Shown one piece after another: positions 21,872-31,170 of a stretch of 64,000 nucleotides of DNA. The position numbers were made by a program, and so were the translations under genes. This DNA is from Gammaproteobacteria bacterium. Lineage in GTDB: Bacteria > Pseudomonadota > Gammaproteobacteria > Pseudomonadales > Azotimanducaceae. Below the pieces are notes generated by a model. It saw only the letters and a program-made list of their open reading frames with translations, was not told the DNA's origin and ran no database searches. The stretch covers positions 126,559 through 190,558 of the forward strand of contig VXNM01000009.1 in NCBI GenBank assembly GCA_009840545.1, in the 5' to 3' direction. Positions within the stretch are counted from its first letter, which is position 1. The number at the start of each line of letters is the position of its first letter.

Positions 21872-22576
21872 CTACGTGCCGTTCTTTATGAGCAGCGTTC
21901 GAATTTCATTGATTGCTCGAGTGGGGTTCAAATCCTTGGGGCAAGCATTAACGCAGTTCATCACGCCACGGCATCTAAACACACTGAATGGATCATCGAG
22001 TTTTGACAAACGTTCTTCGGTTGCCGTATCTCTACTATCGGCCAAGAACCGATAGGACTGCAATAGTGCTGCTGGACCCAAAAACTTGTCAGGATTCCAC
22101 CAGAAAGACGGGCACGATGTCGTGCAGCAAGCGCAGAGGATACATTCGTATAGTCCATCCAACTTCTCGCGGTCTTCCTGTGATTGGAGCCGCTCTTGTG
22201 CAGGTCTTGGATTGTCGTTGGTCAGGAAGGGTTCTACGCGTTCATACTGTCGATAGAACTGCGACATGTCCACAATAAGGTCTCTGATCACCGGAAGTCC
22301 AGGCAATGGCCGTAATACAAGACGATCTCTCGAAACCGCCTCAGATACGGGAGTCTTGCATGCGAGTCCGTTCTGTCCATTGATGTTCATGCCATCGGAA
22401 CCACACACACCCTCTCGACACGAACGGCGATAGCCGATGCTAGGATCCTGCGCCTTCAGATTCTCCAATACCTCAAGAACCATCAAATCGCGATCATCGG
22501 GAAGGTCGTATTCGTAGTCTTGCATCCTGGGTTCGGAATCACTATCAGGAATGAATCGATAAATGCTGACTTGCAC
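21872..22576 (-). CDS. sdhB: Succinate dehydrogenase iron-sulfur subunit
   Basis: Carries electrons from the FAD subunit to quinone. It has a plant-type 2Fe-2S ligand set (SCREGVCGSDGMNINGQNGL with a following Cys) and two ferredoxin-like clusters (CILCACCTTSCP and CRGVMNCVNACP). 234 residues is normal. The start is a GTG at 22576, 2 bp after the sdhA stop, with GGAG immediately before it. Confidence 0.98.
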   Translation of the reverse strand: MQVSIYRFIPDSDSEPRMQDYEYDLPDDRDLMVLEVLENLKAQDPSIGYRRSCREGVCGSDGMNINGQNGLACKTPVSEAVSRDRLVLRPLPGLPVIRDLIVDMSQFYRQYERVEPFLTNDNPRPAQERLQSQEDREKLDGLYECILCACCTTSCPSFWWNPDKFLGPAALLQSYRFLADSRDTATEERLSKLDDPFSVFRCRGVMNCVNACPKDLNPTRAINEIRTLLIKNGT

Positions 22577-22578
22577 TC

Positions 22579-24351
22579 CTAGTACTCCCTCTTAACCGGT
22601 TCAAATGGTTCGACTGTCGAAGGTGCGAAGTTCACAGCACGTTTTCGCAAGGATCGATCCTCAGCAAAGTAGAGTGAATGGAACAACCAATTTTCGTCGT
22701 CGCGCTCTTCAAAATCCACGCGAGCGTGAGCACCGCGACTCTCTCTCCGACCTTCAGCAGCAATTGCTGTTGCTTCGGCAACCTCGAGCAAGTTATCCAG
22801 CTCTAACGCTTCGACCCGTGCGGTGTTGAATACTTCAGACTTATCCGTCAAATGCGCCGCTTCGATCCGACTTCGGAGATCTTCCAGCTTAGAAATCGCG
22901 TCCTGCATTTTCTGTTCGGTGCGAAACACACTGAAGCTGCTCCCCATTAGAGCTTGCAACTCCGCTTTGAGTTCAGCCGGGTTTTCGCCCTTCTGAGATT
23001 CTTCCCACCTGGCTACTCGCGCTAGAGCAGCTTCCAAGTCGCTAGCGGAGGCATCTCTTTGACTGATTCCTTGTCCCAGAACATCTTGGATGTGCAGTCC
23101 AGCAGCCCGTCCAAAAACTACTAGATCAAGTAAAGAGTTGCCACCAAGACGATTTGCACCATGAACAGATACGCAAGCTACCTCTCCAACGGCATAGAGC
23201 CCTGGAACTGGAACGTCATCTGATTGTTCGTCTTGAGATAGTGCTTGTCCGCTGACTTGCGTTGCTATGCCCCCCATCATGTAGTGGCAGGTCGGAACTA
23301 CCGGTATAGGTTCGACTGCAGGATCGACAAGAGCGTACGTTTTACAGAGTTCCATGATTCCCCCCAACCTTGAATTCAGAACTTCCGTGCCCAGGTGATC
23401 CAGTTTGAGATACACGTGGTCCTTGTTCGGACCGCAACCTCTACCTTCGTCGATTTCAATAACCATTGATCTTGATACGACATCTCTGCTCGCAAGATCC
23501 TTGGCCGTCGGTGCGTAGCGCTCCATAAAGCGCTCGCCATCGCAATTTATGAGGTAGCCACCCTCACCTCGGCTGCCTTCCGTTACAAGAATTCCCATCC
23601 CGTGAATACCTGTGGGGTGAAATTGCCACATTTCGATATCTTGAACCGGAACACCGGTTCGCAGAGCCATCGCAACCCCATCACCAGTGTTGGTTAACGC
23701 ATTGGTTGTACTGTCGTAAATTCTTCCGGCTCCTCCTGTGGCCAGGAGTGTAACCTTCGACCGAACGAAGACGAGCTCGCCGGTCTCAACCTCAATTGCA
23801 ATGACTCCGACGATGACTCCATCTTGATTTCTCACCAAGTCGACAGCAAACCACTCGTTGAGAAAGGTCGTATCCGCCTTAAGGTTTGCTTGGAACAACG
23901 TGTGGAGAAGTGCGTGGCCTGTCCGATCTTCGGCCGCACAAGTCCGTGAAGCCTGCCCTCCCCTGCCGAAGTCCTTGGATTGTCCGCCGAATGGTCGTTG
24001 GTAAATCCTTCCCGTCTCGGTACGAGAGAACGGCAGCCCCATGTGTTCAAGCTCGTAGACAACTTGAGGACCTACACTGCACATGTACTCGATCGCGTCT
24101 TGGTCTCCGATGTAATCCGATCCCTTGACGGTGTCGTACATATGCCACCTCCAATCATCATCGGGATCTTCGCTCGCAATGGCACAGGTGATGCCGCCTT
24201 GAGCCGAAACGGTGTGCGAACGTGTAGGAAAGACTTTGGAGAGTACGGCCGTCTTGTAGCCTGACTCCGCCAGTTGTAAACCCGCTCTCAGTCCTGCCCC
24301 GCCTCCTCCGACGATCAGTCCGTCAAAATCCAGTGTTCGGAGGTTCTTCAT
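22579..24351 (-). CDS. sdhA: Succinate dehydrogenase flavoprotein subunit
   Basis: Oxidises succinate to fumarate with covalently bound FAD. FAD-binding [17 protein letters not shown], the flavinylation region SHTVSAQGG (His), [11 protein letters not shown] and the C-terminal [20 protein letters not shown] are present. I chose the ATG at 24351 ([11 protein letters not shown]), which overlaps the sdhD stop as ATGA; the frame is open a further eight codons upstream to 24375. 590 residues from this start. Confidence 0.97.
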   Translation of the reverse strand: MKNLRTLDFDGLIVGGGGAGLRAGLQLAESGYKTAVLSKVFPTRSHTVSAQGGITCAIASEDPDDDWRWHMYDTVKGSDYIGDQDAIEYMCSVGPQVVYELEHMGLPFSRTETGRIYQRPFGGQSKDFGRGGQASRTCAAEDRTGHALLHTLFQANLKADTTFLNEWFAVDLVRNQDGVIVGVIAIEVETGELVFVRSKVTLLATGGAGRIYDSTTNALTNTGDGVAMALRTGVPVQDIEMWQFHPTGIHGMGILVTEGSRGEGGYLINCDGERFMERYAPTAKDLASRDVVSRSMVIEIDEGRGCGPNKDHVYLKLDHLGTEVLNSRLGGIMELCKTYALVDPAVEPIPVVPTCHYMMGGIATQVSGQALSQDEQSDDVPVPGLYAVGEVACVSVHGANRLGGNSLLDLVVFGRAAGLHIQDVLGQGISQRDASASDLEAALARVARWEESQKGENPAELKAELQALMGSSFSVFRTEQKMQDAISKLEDLRSRIEAAHLTDKSEVFNTARVEALELDNLLEVAEATAIAAEGRRESRGAHARVDFEERDDENWLFHSLYFAEDRSLRKRAVNFAPSTVEPFEPVKREY

Positions 24352-24737
24352 AGAAAAATAGCGGGTAGACGCCACAACACGCCAAGTCCAATCAACAAGT
24401 ACGTAAACACAACTAGAACAACGAATCCCTGATACAGCAACCGCACCAACGATGCATACTTACCCATCTTGTGCTCGCTCAGGTAGTCCGTCCCAACCGT
24501 CCACATTCCAATCCATGCGTGCACTGCAAACGAGAGAATCGTAAGCGTTCCAAACACCAGCATTACCGGCGATGTCATATAGCGCACCCATCGAATCTGG
24601 TCGACATCCGGATTGGCTACCAAGAATCCGATGATGCACAGGGCATACAGGCCCAGGACGACTGCAGTTACCCGCTGTAGCAAGAAATCTGTAAGGCCAC
24701 TTCGGGAGAAGCTCGTGGCGTTTACAACCACATCCAT
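24348..24737 (-). CDS. sdhD: Succinate dehydrogenase membrane anchor subunit
   Basis: A small three-helix membrane protein that, with SdhC, holds haem b and the quinone site. The start at 24737 ([22 protein letters not shown]) gives 129 residues and a 16-nt overlap with the end of sdhC. The frame is open upstream to 24890, but that extension lies inside sdhC and is not plausible. The segment [14 protein letters not shown] carries the His and Asp-Tyr residues typical of SdhD. Its stop overlaps the sdhA start. Confidence 0.93.
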   Translation of the reverse strand: MDVVVNATSFSRSGLTDFLLQRVTAVVLGLYALCIIGFLVANPDVDQIRWVRYMTSPVMLVFGTLTILSFAVHAWIGMWTVGTDYLSEHKMGKYASLVRLLYQGFVVLVVFTYLLIGLGVLWRLPAIFL

Positions 24738-25099
24738 ACTCCGCAAAGTACTGAGAGCGCAAGCGAGAAGACCAATACTAGAGCACTTCCAACTCGTCCG
24801 GCCCGCAAAGACTCTCCAATGTGCAAGTCCATCAATATGTGGCGCACTCCCGCGACAACGTGGTAAGCGAGCAACGAAAGAACTGACCAAAGAAGCACTG
24901 AATGAAGAGGGCTTTCAAGATCCACCCTTAGTTTTTCAAAATCGGTTTCGCCACCAAATGAAGTAGCCAACAAGTAGAGCAGATACAGCGAAGCGATGAA
25001 GAGCAGCACTCCACTAATCCTGTGAAGAATTGAGACAATACCGGGCAAAGGCAACCGAATCGCAAACAAGTCGAGAAAGACGGGGCGCAGATCCTTCAA
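24722..25099 (-). CDS. sdhC: Succinate dehydrogenase cytochrome b556 subunit
   Basis: First gene of the sdh-suc operon. 125 residues with three hydrophobic segments. The family motif HRISG near residue 27 and YHVVAGVRHILMD near 80, which holds the haem-ligand His, are clear. The only reasonable start is a TTG at 25099 (MKDLRPVFLDLFAIRLPLPG), preceded by a weak AAGG. It diverges from gltA across 186 bp, which must hold promoters for both directions. Confidence 0.95.
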   Translation of the reverse strand: MKDLRPVFLDLFAIRLPLPGIVSILHRISGVLLFIASLYLLYLLATSFGGETDFEKLRVDLESPLHSVLLWSVLSLLAYHVVAGVRHILMDLHIGESLRAGRVGSALVLVFSLALSVLCGVWMWL

Positions 25100-25285
25100 C
25101 TCTTGGCCTTAGTCGTCTTCGAAATGAGTTTAGTCTTGAACATGTCTCATAGTGTAACGACTAGAAAAGTGGGCGGACTTGCTAGTCCATAATGAATGAC
25201 CTACGTGAAATTCCAAATCCGTCTCAGTGGGATTTGCGAAAATAGGAGCGAGTTCGCCTCCTAGGGTTGGGAAGGGACGCAATGC

Positions 25286-26557
25286 ATGGCCGATAAAAAA
25301 GCTCGACTAACAGTCGATGGAGAGTCGATCGACCTGCCCGTATATTCCCCAACCGTGGGACCAGACGTGGTGGACGTGGCGAAATTGATTTCACTCGGCT
25401 ATTTTACGTATGACCCCGGATACGTTTCTACCGTTAGTTGCGAGTCTGCAATCACCTACATCGATGGTGAGGCAGGTGTCTTGCGACACCGCGGTTACTC
25501 CATAGAGCAACTAGCCGAGCAATCCAGTTTCTTGGAAGTTTGCTACCTCTTGATTTATGGAAGGTTGCCGAACGATGATCAATTTGCCGACTTTCAATCT
25601 GCCATCCAAAGTGAGCAAGTCATCGACGACTACCTGATGTCGGTTTTGTCGAGCTTTCCTCGAAACGCACATCCCATGGGTGTGATGTGCTCCTTAGTAG
25701 GAGCTATGTCGGCGCACTACCACGATGAAATCGACATCAACGATCCCGAGTGTCGACAGACAACCGCCATTCGACTCATTGCAAAGGTTCCAATGTTGGC
25801 AGCGATGACACTACGTCACGGGCGAAATCAAGAATTTGTTCCACCAGCCCCCAATCGAGGCTATGCAGAGAACTTCTTGCACATGATGTTTTCCGAGAGT
25901 GAATCTGATTCGGTGAGTCCAATACTCGCAAATGCCATGGACCGGATTTTCCTTCTACACGCCGACCACGAACAAAACGCCTCGACTTCAACTGTACGTT
26001 TGGTGGGGTCAACAGATGCGAATCCATACGCTTGCATCGCTGCTGGAATCGCCGCACTGTGGGGACCGTCTCATGGTGGCGCGAACGAAGCGGTGCTGCA
26101 GATGCTGGAGGAAATCGGAGATCCAAGCAAGATTGACGCCTATTTGAAGATGGCTAAAGATCCGAACAATCCAATCAGGATCATGGGGTTTGGACACAGG
26201 GTCTACAAGAACTATGACCCGCGGGCCAAGGTACTGCAAGCCACCTATCGAGAAGTATTGGGGCTACTTGGCATTCAATCAGACCCCACATTGCAGATGG
26301 CACGAGACTTGGAACGAGTAGCACTAAGTGACGATTACTTCATCCAAAGGAGACTCTATCCCAATGTCGATTTCTACTCTGGGATCATTCTGAAAGCACT
26401 CGGAATACCGACAAGCATGTTCACAGTGATCTTTGTCGTTGGACGAACACCCGGATGGATAGCCCAATGGAATGAAATGATTTCAAAGGGTTACAAGATT
26501 GGGCGTCCGCGTCAGCTGTATACGGGAGATGTGATACGAGAGTATCCTCAAGACTAG
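25286..26557 (+). CDS. gltA: Citrate synthase
   Basis: Condenses oxaloacetate and acetyl-CoA. The 423-residue length and N-terminal beta-rich domain are those of the hexameric Gram-negative (type II) enzyme that is usually inhibited by NADH. Catalytic residues lie in WGPSHGGANEAVLQ, MGFGHRVYKNYDPRAK and NVDFYSG. The start ATG at 25286 follows a purine-rich GGGAAGGGA. It is divergent from sdhC, the same arrangement as in pseudomonads. Confidence 0.98.
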   Translation: MADKKARLTVDGESIDLPVYSPTVGPDVVDVAKLISLGYFTYDPGYVSTVSCESAITYIDGEAGVLRHRGYSIEQLAEQSSFLEVCYLLIYGRLPNDDQFADFQSAIQSEQVIDDYLMSVLSSFPRNAHPMGVMCSLVGAMSAHYHDEIDINDPECRQTTAIRLIAKVPMLAAMTLRHGRNQEFVPPAPNRGYAENFLHMMFSESESDSVSPILANAMDRIFLLHADHEQNASTSTVRLVGSTDANPYACIAAGIAALWGPSHGGANEAVLQMLEEIGDPSKIDAYLKMAKDPNNPIRIMGFGHRVYKNYDPRAKVLQATYREVLGLLGIQSDPTLQMARDLERVALSDDYFIQRRLYPNVDFYSGIILKALGIPTSMFTVIFVVGRTPGWIAQWNEMISKGYKIGRPRQLYTGDVIREYPQD

Positions 26558-26738
26558 GATTGACCTTCTTTAGTTCTGAAGTGGGTTTCTAATTCAACAG
26601 TCGAGACGGCGATTGGTTGGCTTGAGATGATCTGTGAATAAGAACAGTCACTTCTTCAACTATACAGATACAATTTCAGGAACCAATGGGACAGTTCACC
26701 CCTTGATCGATTCCTAAAGCACTCAACGGATTTCGAAA

Positions 26739-27503
26739 ATGAGAAAGACTCTTTTGTCCAGTGCCCTAGTTGCGTTTGGTTTCCTTACAGGCTCTTCTTT
26801 CGCAACAGTAAATTTGCCATCAGGTTCAGTCTCCGATCTGCCCGATGTGGACACAGACGCGCAAGTATTAAGAGCTGATGTATCCGAAGTAACCACTATG
26901 GAAGAACTGGTTACCACCGAAGTGCGCGAGGACATTCTTACAGCATTCACGATAAATGAGTTCCACCGCATTAACAAATTGGCTTCGTTCTACTATCGAA
27001 CCAAGCAGTTCGAGAAAGCTTTTCCGTACCTCTTGGCATCTGCAAAAAGAGGATTCAAAGTAGCTCAGTATCGCCTGGGAGTCATCTACGTGAATGGCTT
27101 AGGCAATATAAAAAGAGATGTCACCTTAGGAATAGGATGGCTAGGAACATCTGCATCGCCTCGTTCGACAGCTTTGATGAGAGAAACCTATCAGGATCTC
27201 ATGGATCAAGTCCCAGAACGATTGAAACCAAAGGTTCAGGACGTTGTAGATGCGCTTATCGAGAGGTATGGTTCCGAGGCAACAGGAATGAACTGTATGA
27301 ATACTCGCGTGGCCGGTACTCATATGCGATCGTTCCAGTGCAATTTTGACAAGGAATTTGAACACCGAGACGCTGCATTTCAAGATTGGCTAACTACCAG
27401 TTTCCAAGGAGTAAATCCTTATATGACAGGAATGGGCTCTTCCGACCCTACTAGTCAAGCATCTCCTGACGCGGGTCCCCAACCAGCTGCCTCTCCTTAC
27501 TAA
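26739..27503 (+). CDS. Secreted Sel1/TPR-like repeat protein, function unknown
   Basis: 254 residues with a clear signal peptide (MRKTLLSSALVAFGFLTGSSFA). Residues about 80-150 look like two Sel1-type helical hairpins: a first unit with FYYRTKQFEKAFPYLLASA and a second with AQYRLGVIYVNGLGNIKRD followed by GIGWLGTSA. The C-terminal part has three Cys and ends in a low-complexity tail rich in Pro, Ala and Ser. Sel1 proteins usually act as scaffolds or regulators; I infer a periplasmic or surface location only. It sits 22 bp before the amidohydrolase gene, so the two may be co-transcribed. Confidence 0.7.
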   Translation: MRKTLLSSALVAFGFLTGSSFATVNLPSGSVSDLPDVDTDAQVLRADVSEVTTMEELVTTEVREDILTAFTINEFHRINKLASFYYRTKQFEKAFPYLLASAKRGFKVAQYRLGVIYVNGLGNIKRDVTLGIGWLGTSASPRSTALMRETYQDLMDQVPERLKPKVQDVVDALIERYGSEATGMNCMNTRVAGTHMRSFQCNFDKEFEHRDAAFQDWLTTSFQGVNPYMTGMGSSDPTSQASPDAGPQPAASPY

Positions 27504-27524
27504 GTTGGGTTTGAGCCAAGAGAA

Positions 27525-28694
27525 TTGAAACCTATCTCGGCTGATTCTCATGTTGTAGAAAGTCCCGACGTCTTTCTTGGTCTGGCTGATCGATTCGGCG
27601 ACGAAGCGCCCCGAATAATGAACGTCGGCGATCAAGTCGATGCGATAGTCATACCCAAGTATGGTATGCGTGGAGTAAGTGTGGCCCGAATGGGCATGGC
27701 TGCGACCAGACTTGCTCGAAATGAGCCTCTTGAACGCAGAACGGGCAGAAAACCCGAAGTGGCTCATATGCAGGATCCAGAACTTGTTGCCTTGTTCAAC
27801 AAGGGATATGCCGGCATGCGCAAAGGATTGCTGGACGGCGCACATCGATATGAAGACCAGGATGTCGACGGTCTAGCGGCTGAGTTTCTCTATCCTGGTT
27901 ACTTCGGCATGTTTGGAATGAAAAACGTTCCTTTGCTTGTAGCACTTCAGAAGAACTACAACGACTGGTTGCACAACTACGCAACGGCGTCAAATGGACG
28001 CCTCTACGGACTGGCCGCGTTGCCCATCCAAGACATTGATTCTGCGGTTATCGAATTGAAACGAGTGATTAGACTCGGATTTCGGGGAGGCATGATTCCG
28101 TGTACCTCTCCTTCCGATCGTCCATACTTCGACCTCGCCTACGAACCCATTTGGTCCCTCGCCGAAGAAGCTAACTTTCCGTTGTCAATGCACGTCGGCT
28201 GCGCAGCCTATCGTCCACGAGAATTTCGAACGAAGCCTGTTCACCGTGACGGCATAGCCGATTACGCTGCCACTCAATCCACGGTTCAACGAACGATTGT
28301 CGAGTTTATGTGCCGCGGAGTCTGCGAACGACATCCTAGACTCAAAATTGTCGTAGCCGAATTCAATGCCGGATGGATTGCCCACTGGCTGGATCGTGTG
28401 GATCAAGGACTTCAGCGGGAATATAGAAATAAGAGTGAACCTTATACGGGTGCTTCTCCACACGAAATTTGGAAGCGTCAGTTTTTCGCGACAATTGAAG
28501 ATGATCGCCCTGCATTGGCAACCCGAAATCTCATCGGCTTGGACAATCTGATGTGGGGCTCGGACTACCCGCATACTGATTCGACATGGCCGTGTTCACT
28601 CGATGTCCTTGACGAATTGTTTGAAGGGATTGCAGATTCGGACCGAAATAAGATCACCTACGAAAACGTCCAACATCTATACGACATTCACTAA
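27525..28694 (+). CDS. Amidohydrolase-related (ACMSD-like) metal hydrolase/decarboxylase
   Basis: 389-residue TIM-barrel protein of the amidohydrolase_2 group, which contains metal-dependent decarboxylases and hydrolases. The first metal motif is DSH (residues 7-9). Later elements are SMHVGC, a GWIAHWLDRVDQ helix and the terminal GSDYPHTDSTWP with the conserved Asp. The start is a TTG at 27525 (MKPISADSHVVESPDV); no ATG lies near, and the conserved N-terminus supports it. No signal peptide, so cytoplasmic. Relatives are common in catabolism of aromatic or xenobiotic acids in marine bacteria; the substrate is not deducible. Confidence 0.85.
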   Translation: MKPISADSHVVESPDVFLGLADRFGDEAPRIMNVGDQVDAIVIPKYGMRGVSVARMGMAATRLARNEPLERRTGRKPEVAHMQDPELVALFNKGYAGMRKGLLDGAHRYEDQDVDGLAAEFLYPGYFGMFGMKNVPLLVALQKNYNDWLHNYATASNGRLYGLAALPIQDIDSAVIELKRVIRLGFRGGMIPCTSPSDRPYFDLAYEPIWSLAEEANFPLSMHVGCAAYRPREFRTKPVHRDGIADYAATQSTVQRTIVEFMCRGVCERHPRLKIVVAEFNAGWIAHWLDRVDQGLQREYRNKSEPYTGASPHEIWKRQFFATIEDDRPALATRNLIGLDNLMWGSDYPHTDSTWPCSLDVLDELFEGIADSDRNKITYENVQHLYDIH

Positions 28695-28760
28695 GTCAAA
28701 AGACCGTTTGTCGACTAAGAATCTAAGTGCGATGTTCCACATCTCCAGGAGCTCGTCCTC

Positions 28761-29657
28761 ATGCTGATGCTGACTGTTCTTGTGAGCTATCAAGCGTTGC
28801 TAATTGGAATTGGACTCTGGGCAAGACGACGAAGCGAAACGCATGATGACTTTCTGATCGGGGGCAGGAAGATGGGCGGTATTATCGCCAGCCTGTCGTA
28901 TGCCGCTGGCGCATCTTCCGCATGGTCAATTCTTGGCCTCTCCGGTATTGCTTTCTCGATTGGAGTCTCCGCGATTTGGCTCTTGCCCGGAACAATCATT
29001 GGACACATCGTCGCATGGTTCTTTATTGCTCCCCGAATCCAACGAGCCGCCGAGAAAGGCAAGCATGTGACGTTAACTGACTTCCTTGTGGACGGAGTAT
29101 CAGGGTGGCAAAGAAAGGCAGCTATCTTGGTCTCGGGAATCGCGATCGTCTTCTGCTTTTCGTTCTATATCGCAGCTCAATTCGACGGTGCTGGCACGGC
29201 CCTTGCGAGCGAATTCAACATCCCGACTGAAGTTGCAATTGTCGTTGGCGCAGCAGTTGTTCTCACTTATAGGTGCCTCGATGGGTTTTGGGCTGAAAGC
29301 ATTACGGATTCCCTGCAAGCCATCGTAATGTTCGTTGCTGCGCTTATCTTGCCAGTCACCGCAATAGTTGCGTTGGGCGTCATTGGTCCCATCTTCTCAT
29401 CGCTTTTTGAACAGCATCTGGCTCTGACTGTTGGAAACATGGGGTGGATGGCCGCCGGATTCCTGCTAACTGTTCTTTTGTATTCGCTTCACAATACTGT
29501 GGGCGCTATCGCCGAACGAGTCATACCGTTCGTGGTCGGATGGTTGCTACTTTGGTTGGATCCCAGTTTTTTGAAACGCACGCCAGAAAACAAACTGCAT
29601 CGACCGATTCAAGCGAATGGTGTGGAACTTCCGCTTGGGTCTATCCCAAGAACGTGA
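28761..29657 (+). CDS. Sodium:solute symporter, C-terminally truncated
   Basis: 298 residues matching the N-terminal half of the SSS family (PutP-like). It has the first helix, RRRSETHDDFLIGGRKMGG, the SYAAGASSAWSILGLSG segment expected around the sodium site, and about seven hydrophobic helices. Family members usually have about 450-550 residues and 11-13 helices, so roughly 40% is missing. Similarity appears to stop near residue 250, after which the sequence (WLDPSFLKRTPENKLH) is not membrane-like. The stop codon overlaps the next gene as GTGA. Probably a deletion remnant joined to unrelated sequence; transport activity is doubtful. Confidence 0.75.
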   Translation: MLMLTVLVSYQALLIGIGLWARRRSETHDDFLIGGRKMGGIIASLSYAAGASSAWSILGLSGIAFSIGVSAIWLLPGTIIGHIVAWFFIAPRIQRAAEKGKHVTLTDFLVDGVSGWQRKAAILVSGIAIVFCFSFYIAAQFDGAGTALASEFNIPTEVAIVVGAAVVLTYRCLDGFWAESITDSLQAIVMFVAALILPVTAIVALGVIGPIFSSLFEQHLALTVGNMGWMAAGFLLTVLLYSLHNTVGAIAERVIPFVVGWLLLWLDPSFLKRTPENKLHRPIQANGVELPLGSIPRT

Positions 29658-31015
29658 GTAGCTGGGAAACAGGTCTTCGAGAGGTTCTGGATTCGCTTCC
29701 GGGAGTCTTGAGCTACCAGTTGAGTGAGTCTGAACCTGCTGCATCAAGCAACGGTGACTGTTATCTGGTTTCAGTTCAATTTGCCCAAAACTCCCATGGA
29801 ACCGCTGAACGGATGCTTGTGATCTATGCGGCAGAGCGAACAAAATCCCGCGTCATTGATGAATTGGACAATCTAACAATCCCATCCTTGAGCCTGAACT
29901 CCACCCTTAGGCAAGCAACGGGACTGGCAAGAGCTCTTAGGTACGCATCCGAGTTGGAGATGTCAGAACCTCGTTCAGTAAGAGCAAAAGAGCTCGGAGA
30001 CATAGCTTTACCGATTCTTCTGAGCCATTGTCTGACAGCATTCACGCAAGAGTACTCGTCGGCTACCAGAGTTATAGATCTTCCCAGCCTTCCTGTGTGG
30101 TCCAACATGCTGCGCATCCTGGACCTTAACCTAATTCCTCAAACGGAAGTAAACAAGCGAGCGATCATCTCTAGGCGAACTCGAACAGTCGTCCTGAGGG
30201 AGTGTGAGTCGCTGGGATGGATCGAGACTCTACGTAAGACTTCCGCACGAACAACGGTCTTCGTTCGGTTAACGGATATTGGCGCAAGAGTCCGTCAAAC
30301 TGCCGAACGAAGAATCAAAGCCATCGAACACCAATGGAGAACAACCAATTCGAAACTCTATGGACAGCTCCATTCAGCACTGAGCCAAATTGTTAGCGGC
30401 TTTGAACTCGAGTATCCGTACTACATTACCGGCTATGGACCAGCTGACGATGCACTAACTGGCGGAGCATTTCTACCGGCTGAACCGGGTCCGCCCAGGA
30501 TCCCCGCCCGAGGTGAAGAGTGGCCCGTCGTTCCAAGAGTCTCTCCCGATGACTCGAACAACATACCCATGTCCGCACTCTTATCGCAAGCTCTAACGGG
30601 TTTTGCAATTGAGTATGAAATGGAAAATCTGGGACGGTTGGGCCATATCTTGTCGTTGTTTCGGTACATCGGCGATGACGGGGTGCCGCTTGAAACCGTA
30701 CGATCAGCCGGCGGAATAACTGGTAACGGCAGATCTCTTCACGAACGCCACATGAACATTGTTCTGGAACGCGGCAAACCGTCGGATAATTCTCGAACCG
30801 TGTATCTCTCTCCAAAAGCAAGGCGTGCACGCGACTCCTACTCTTCTCTTGTGTATGAGATCGAGTCCCGATGGCGCAAACGCTATGGAGCGGACGTCAT
30901 TAGAGACCTGAGGGATTCCTTGGAGTCCCTAAGCAAATTCTGGCCAAAGGATTGTCCAGACTATCCGAATTCAACCCGCTGGATGTCGCCTTGGTTTAGT
31001 CCCTACAGGGTGTAG
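29654..31015 (+). CDS. Double winged-helix (MarR-like) protein, function unknown
   Basis: 453 residues from a GTG at 29654 that overlaps the symporter stop (GTGA); the same frame is open back to 29444, but that part is antisense-like shadow of the symporter. Two halves repeat the same plan. Residues about 118-248 start LPILLSHCLTAFTQEY and end in a helix with IEHQWRTTNSKLYGQLHSAL. Residues about 306-428 start MSALLSQALTGFAIEY and end IESRWRKRYGADVIRDLRDS. Each half contains a winged-helix-like core with a wing before VRLTDIG or VYLSPKA. This resembles two fused MarR-type regulators. The N-terminal 110 residues are unassigned. No effector domain is visible, so a DNA-binding regulator is the best guess. 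Confidence 0.65.
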   Translation: MSSWETGLREVLDSLPGVLSYQLSESEPAASSNGDCYLVSVQFAQNSHGTAERMLVIYAAERTKSRVIDELDNLTIPSLSLNSTLRQATGLARALRYASELEMSEPRSVRAKELGDIALPILLSHCLTAFTQEYSSATRVIDLPSLPVWSNMLRILDLNLIPQTEVNKRAIISRRTRTVVLRECESLGWIETLRKTSARTTVFVRLTDIGARVRQTAERRIKAIEHQWRTTNSKLYGQLHSALSQIVSGFELEYPYYITGYGPADDALTGGAFLPAEPGPPRIPARGEEWPVVPRVSPDDSNNIPMSALLSQALTGFAIEYEMENLGRLGHILSLFRYIGDDGVPLETVRSAGGITGNGRSLHERHMNIVLERGKPSDNSRTVYLSPKARRARDSYSSLVYEIESRWRKRYGADVIRDLRDSLESLSKFWPKDCPDYPNSTRWMSPWFSPYRV

Positions 31016-31026
31016 TTGAGGAATTG

Positions 31027-31094
31027 AAGAAAATTTTCTTGTAGTAGCTTCGAGTTCCGCTCAATTGACTCGTTAAGAACCAACACTAGTGTTG
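31027..31094. promoter_or_regulatory. Two 14-bp perfect palindromes in a short intergenic gap
   Basis: AAGAAAATTTTCTT at 31027-31040 and CAACACTAGTGTTG at 31081-31094 lie between the winged-helix gene and the broken lipoprotein gene. Dyads of this length are compatible with sites for dimeric regulators, including MarR-type proteins, but the two are unlike each other, and chance is not excluded for the AT-rich one. Confidence 0.3.
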
Positions 31095-31170
31095 TAGAAC
31101 CAGCCCATCGGAATCGGAAGAAGCGTTGAAGCTCCTGTCGCGTCGGTTTTAGTGGGTAACCAAAACCAAA

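Noticed and set aside
24738-24890. Longer sdhD beginning at 24890
   Set aside because: The extension lies entirely inside sdhC in another frame, and the shorter product has the normal SdhD length.
29444-29653. Upstream extension of the winged-helix frame to an ATG at 29444
   Set aside because: The extra 70 residues are an alternative frame of the symporter gene and lack domain character; the GTG at 29654 with GTGA overlap fits better.
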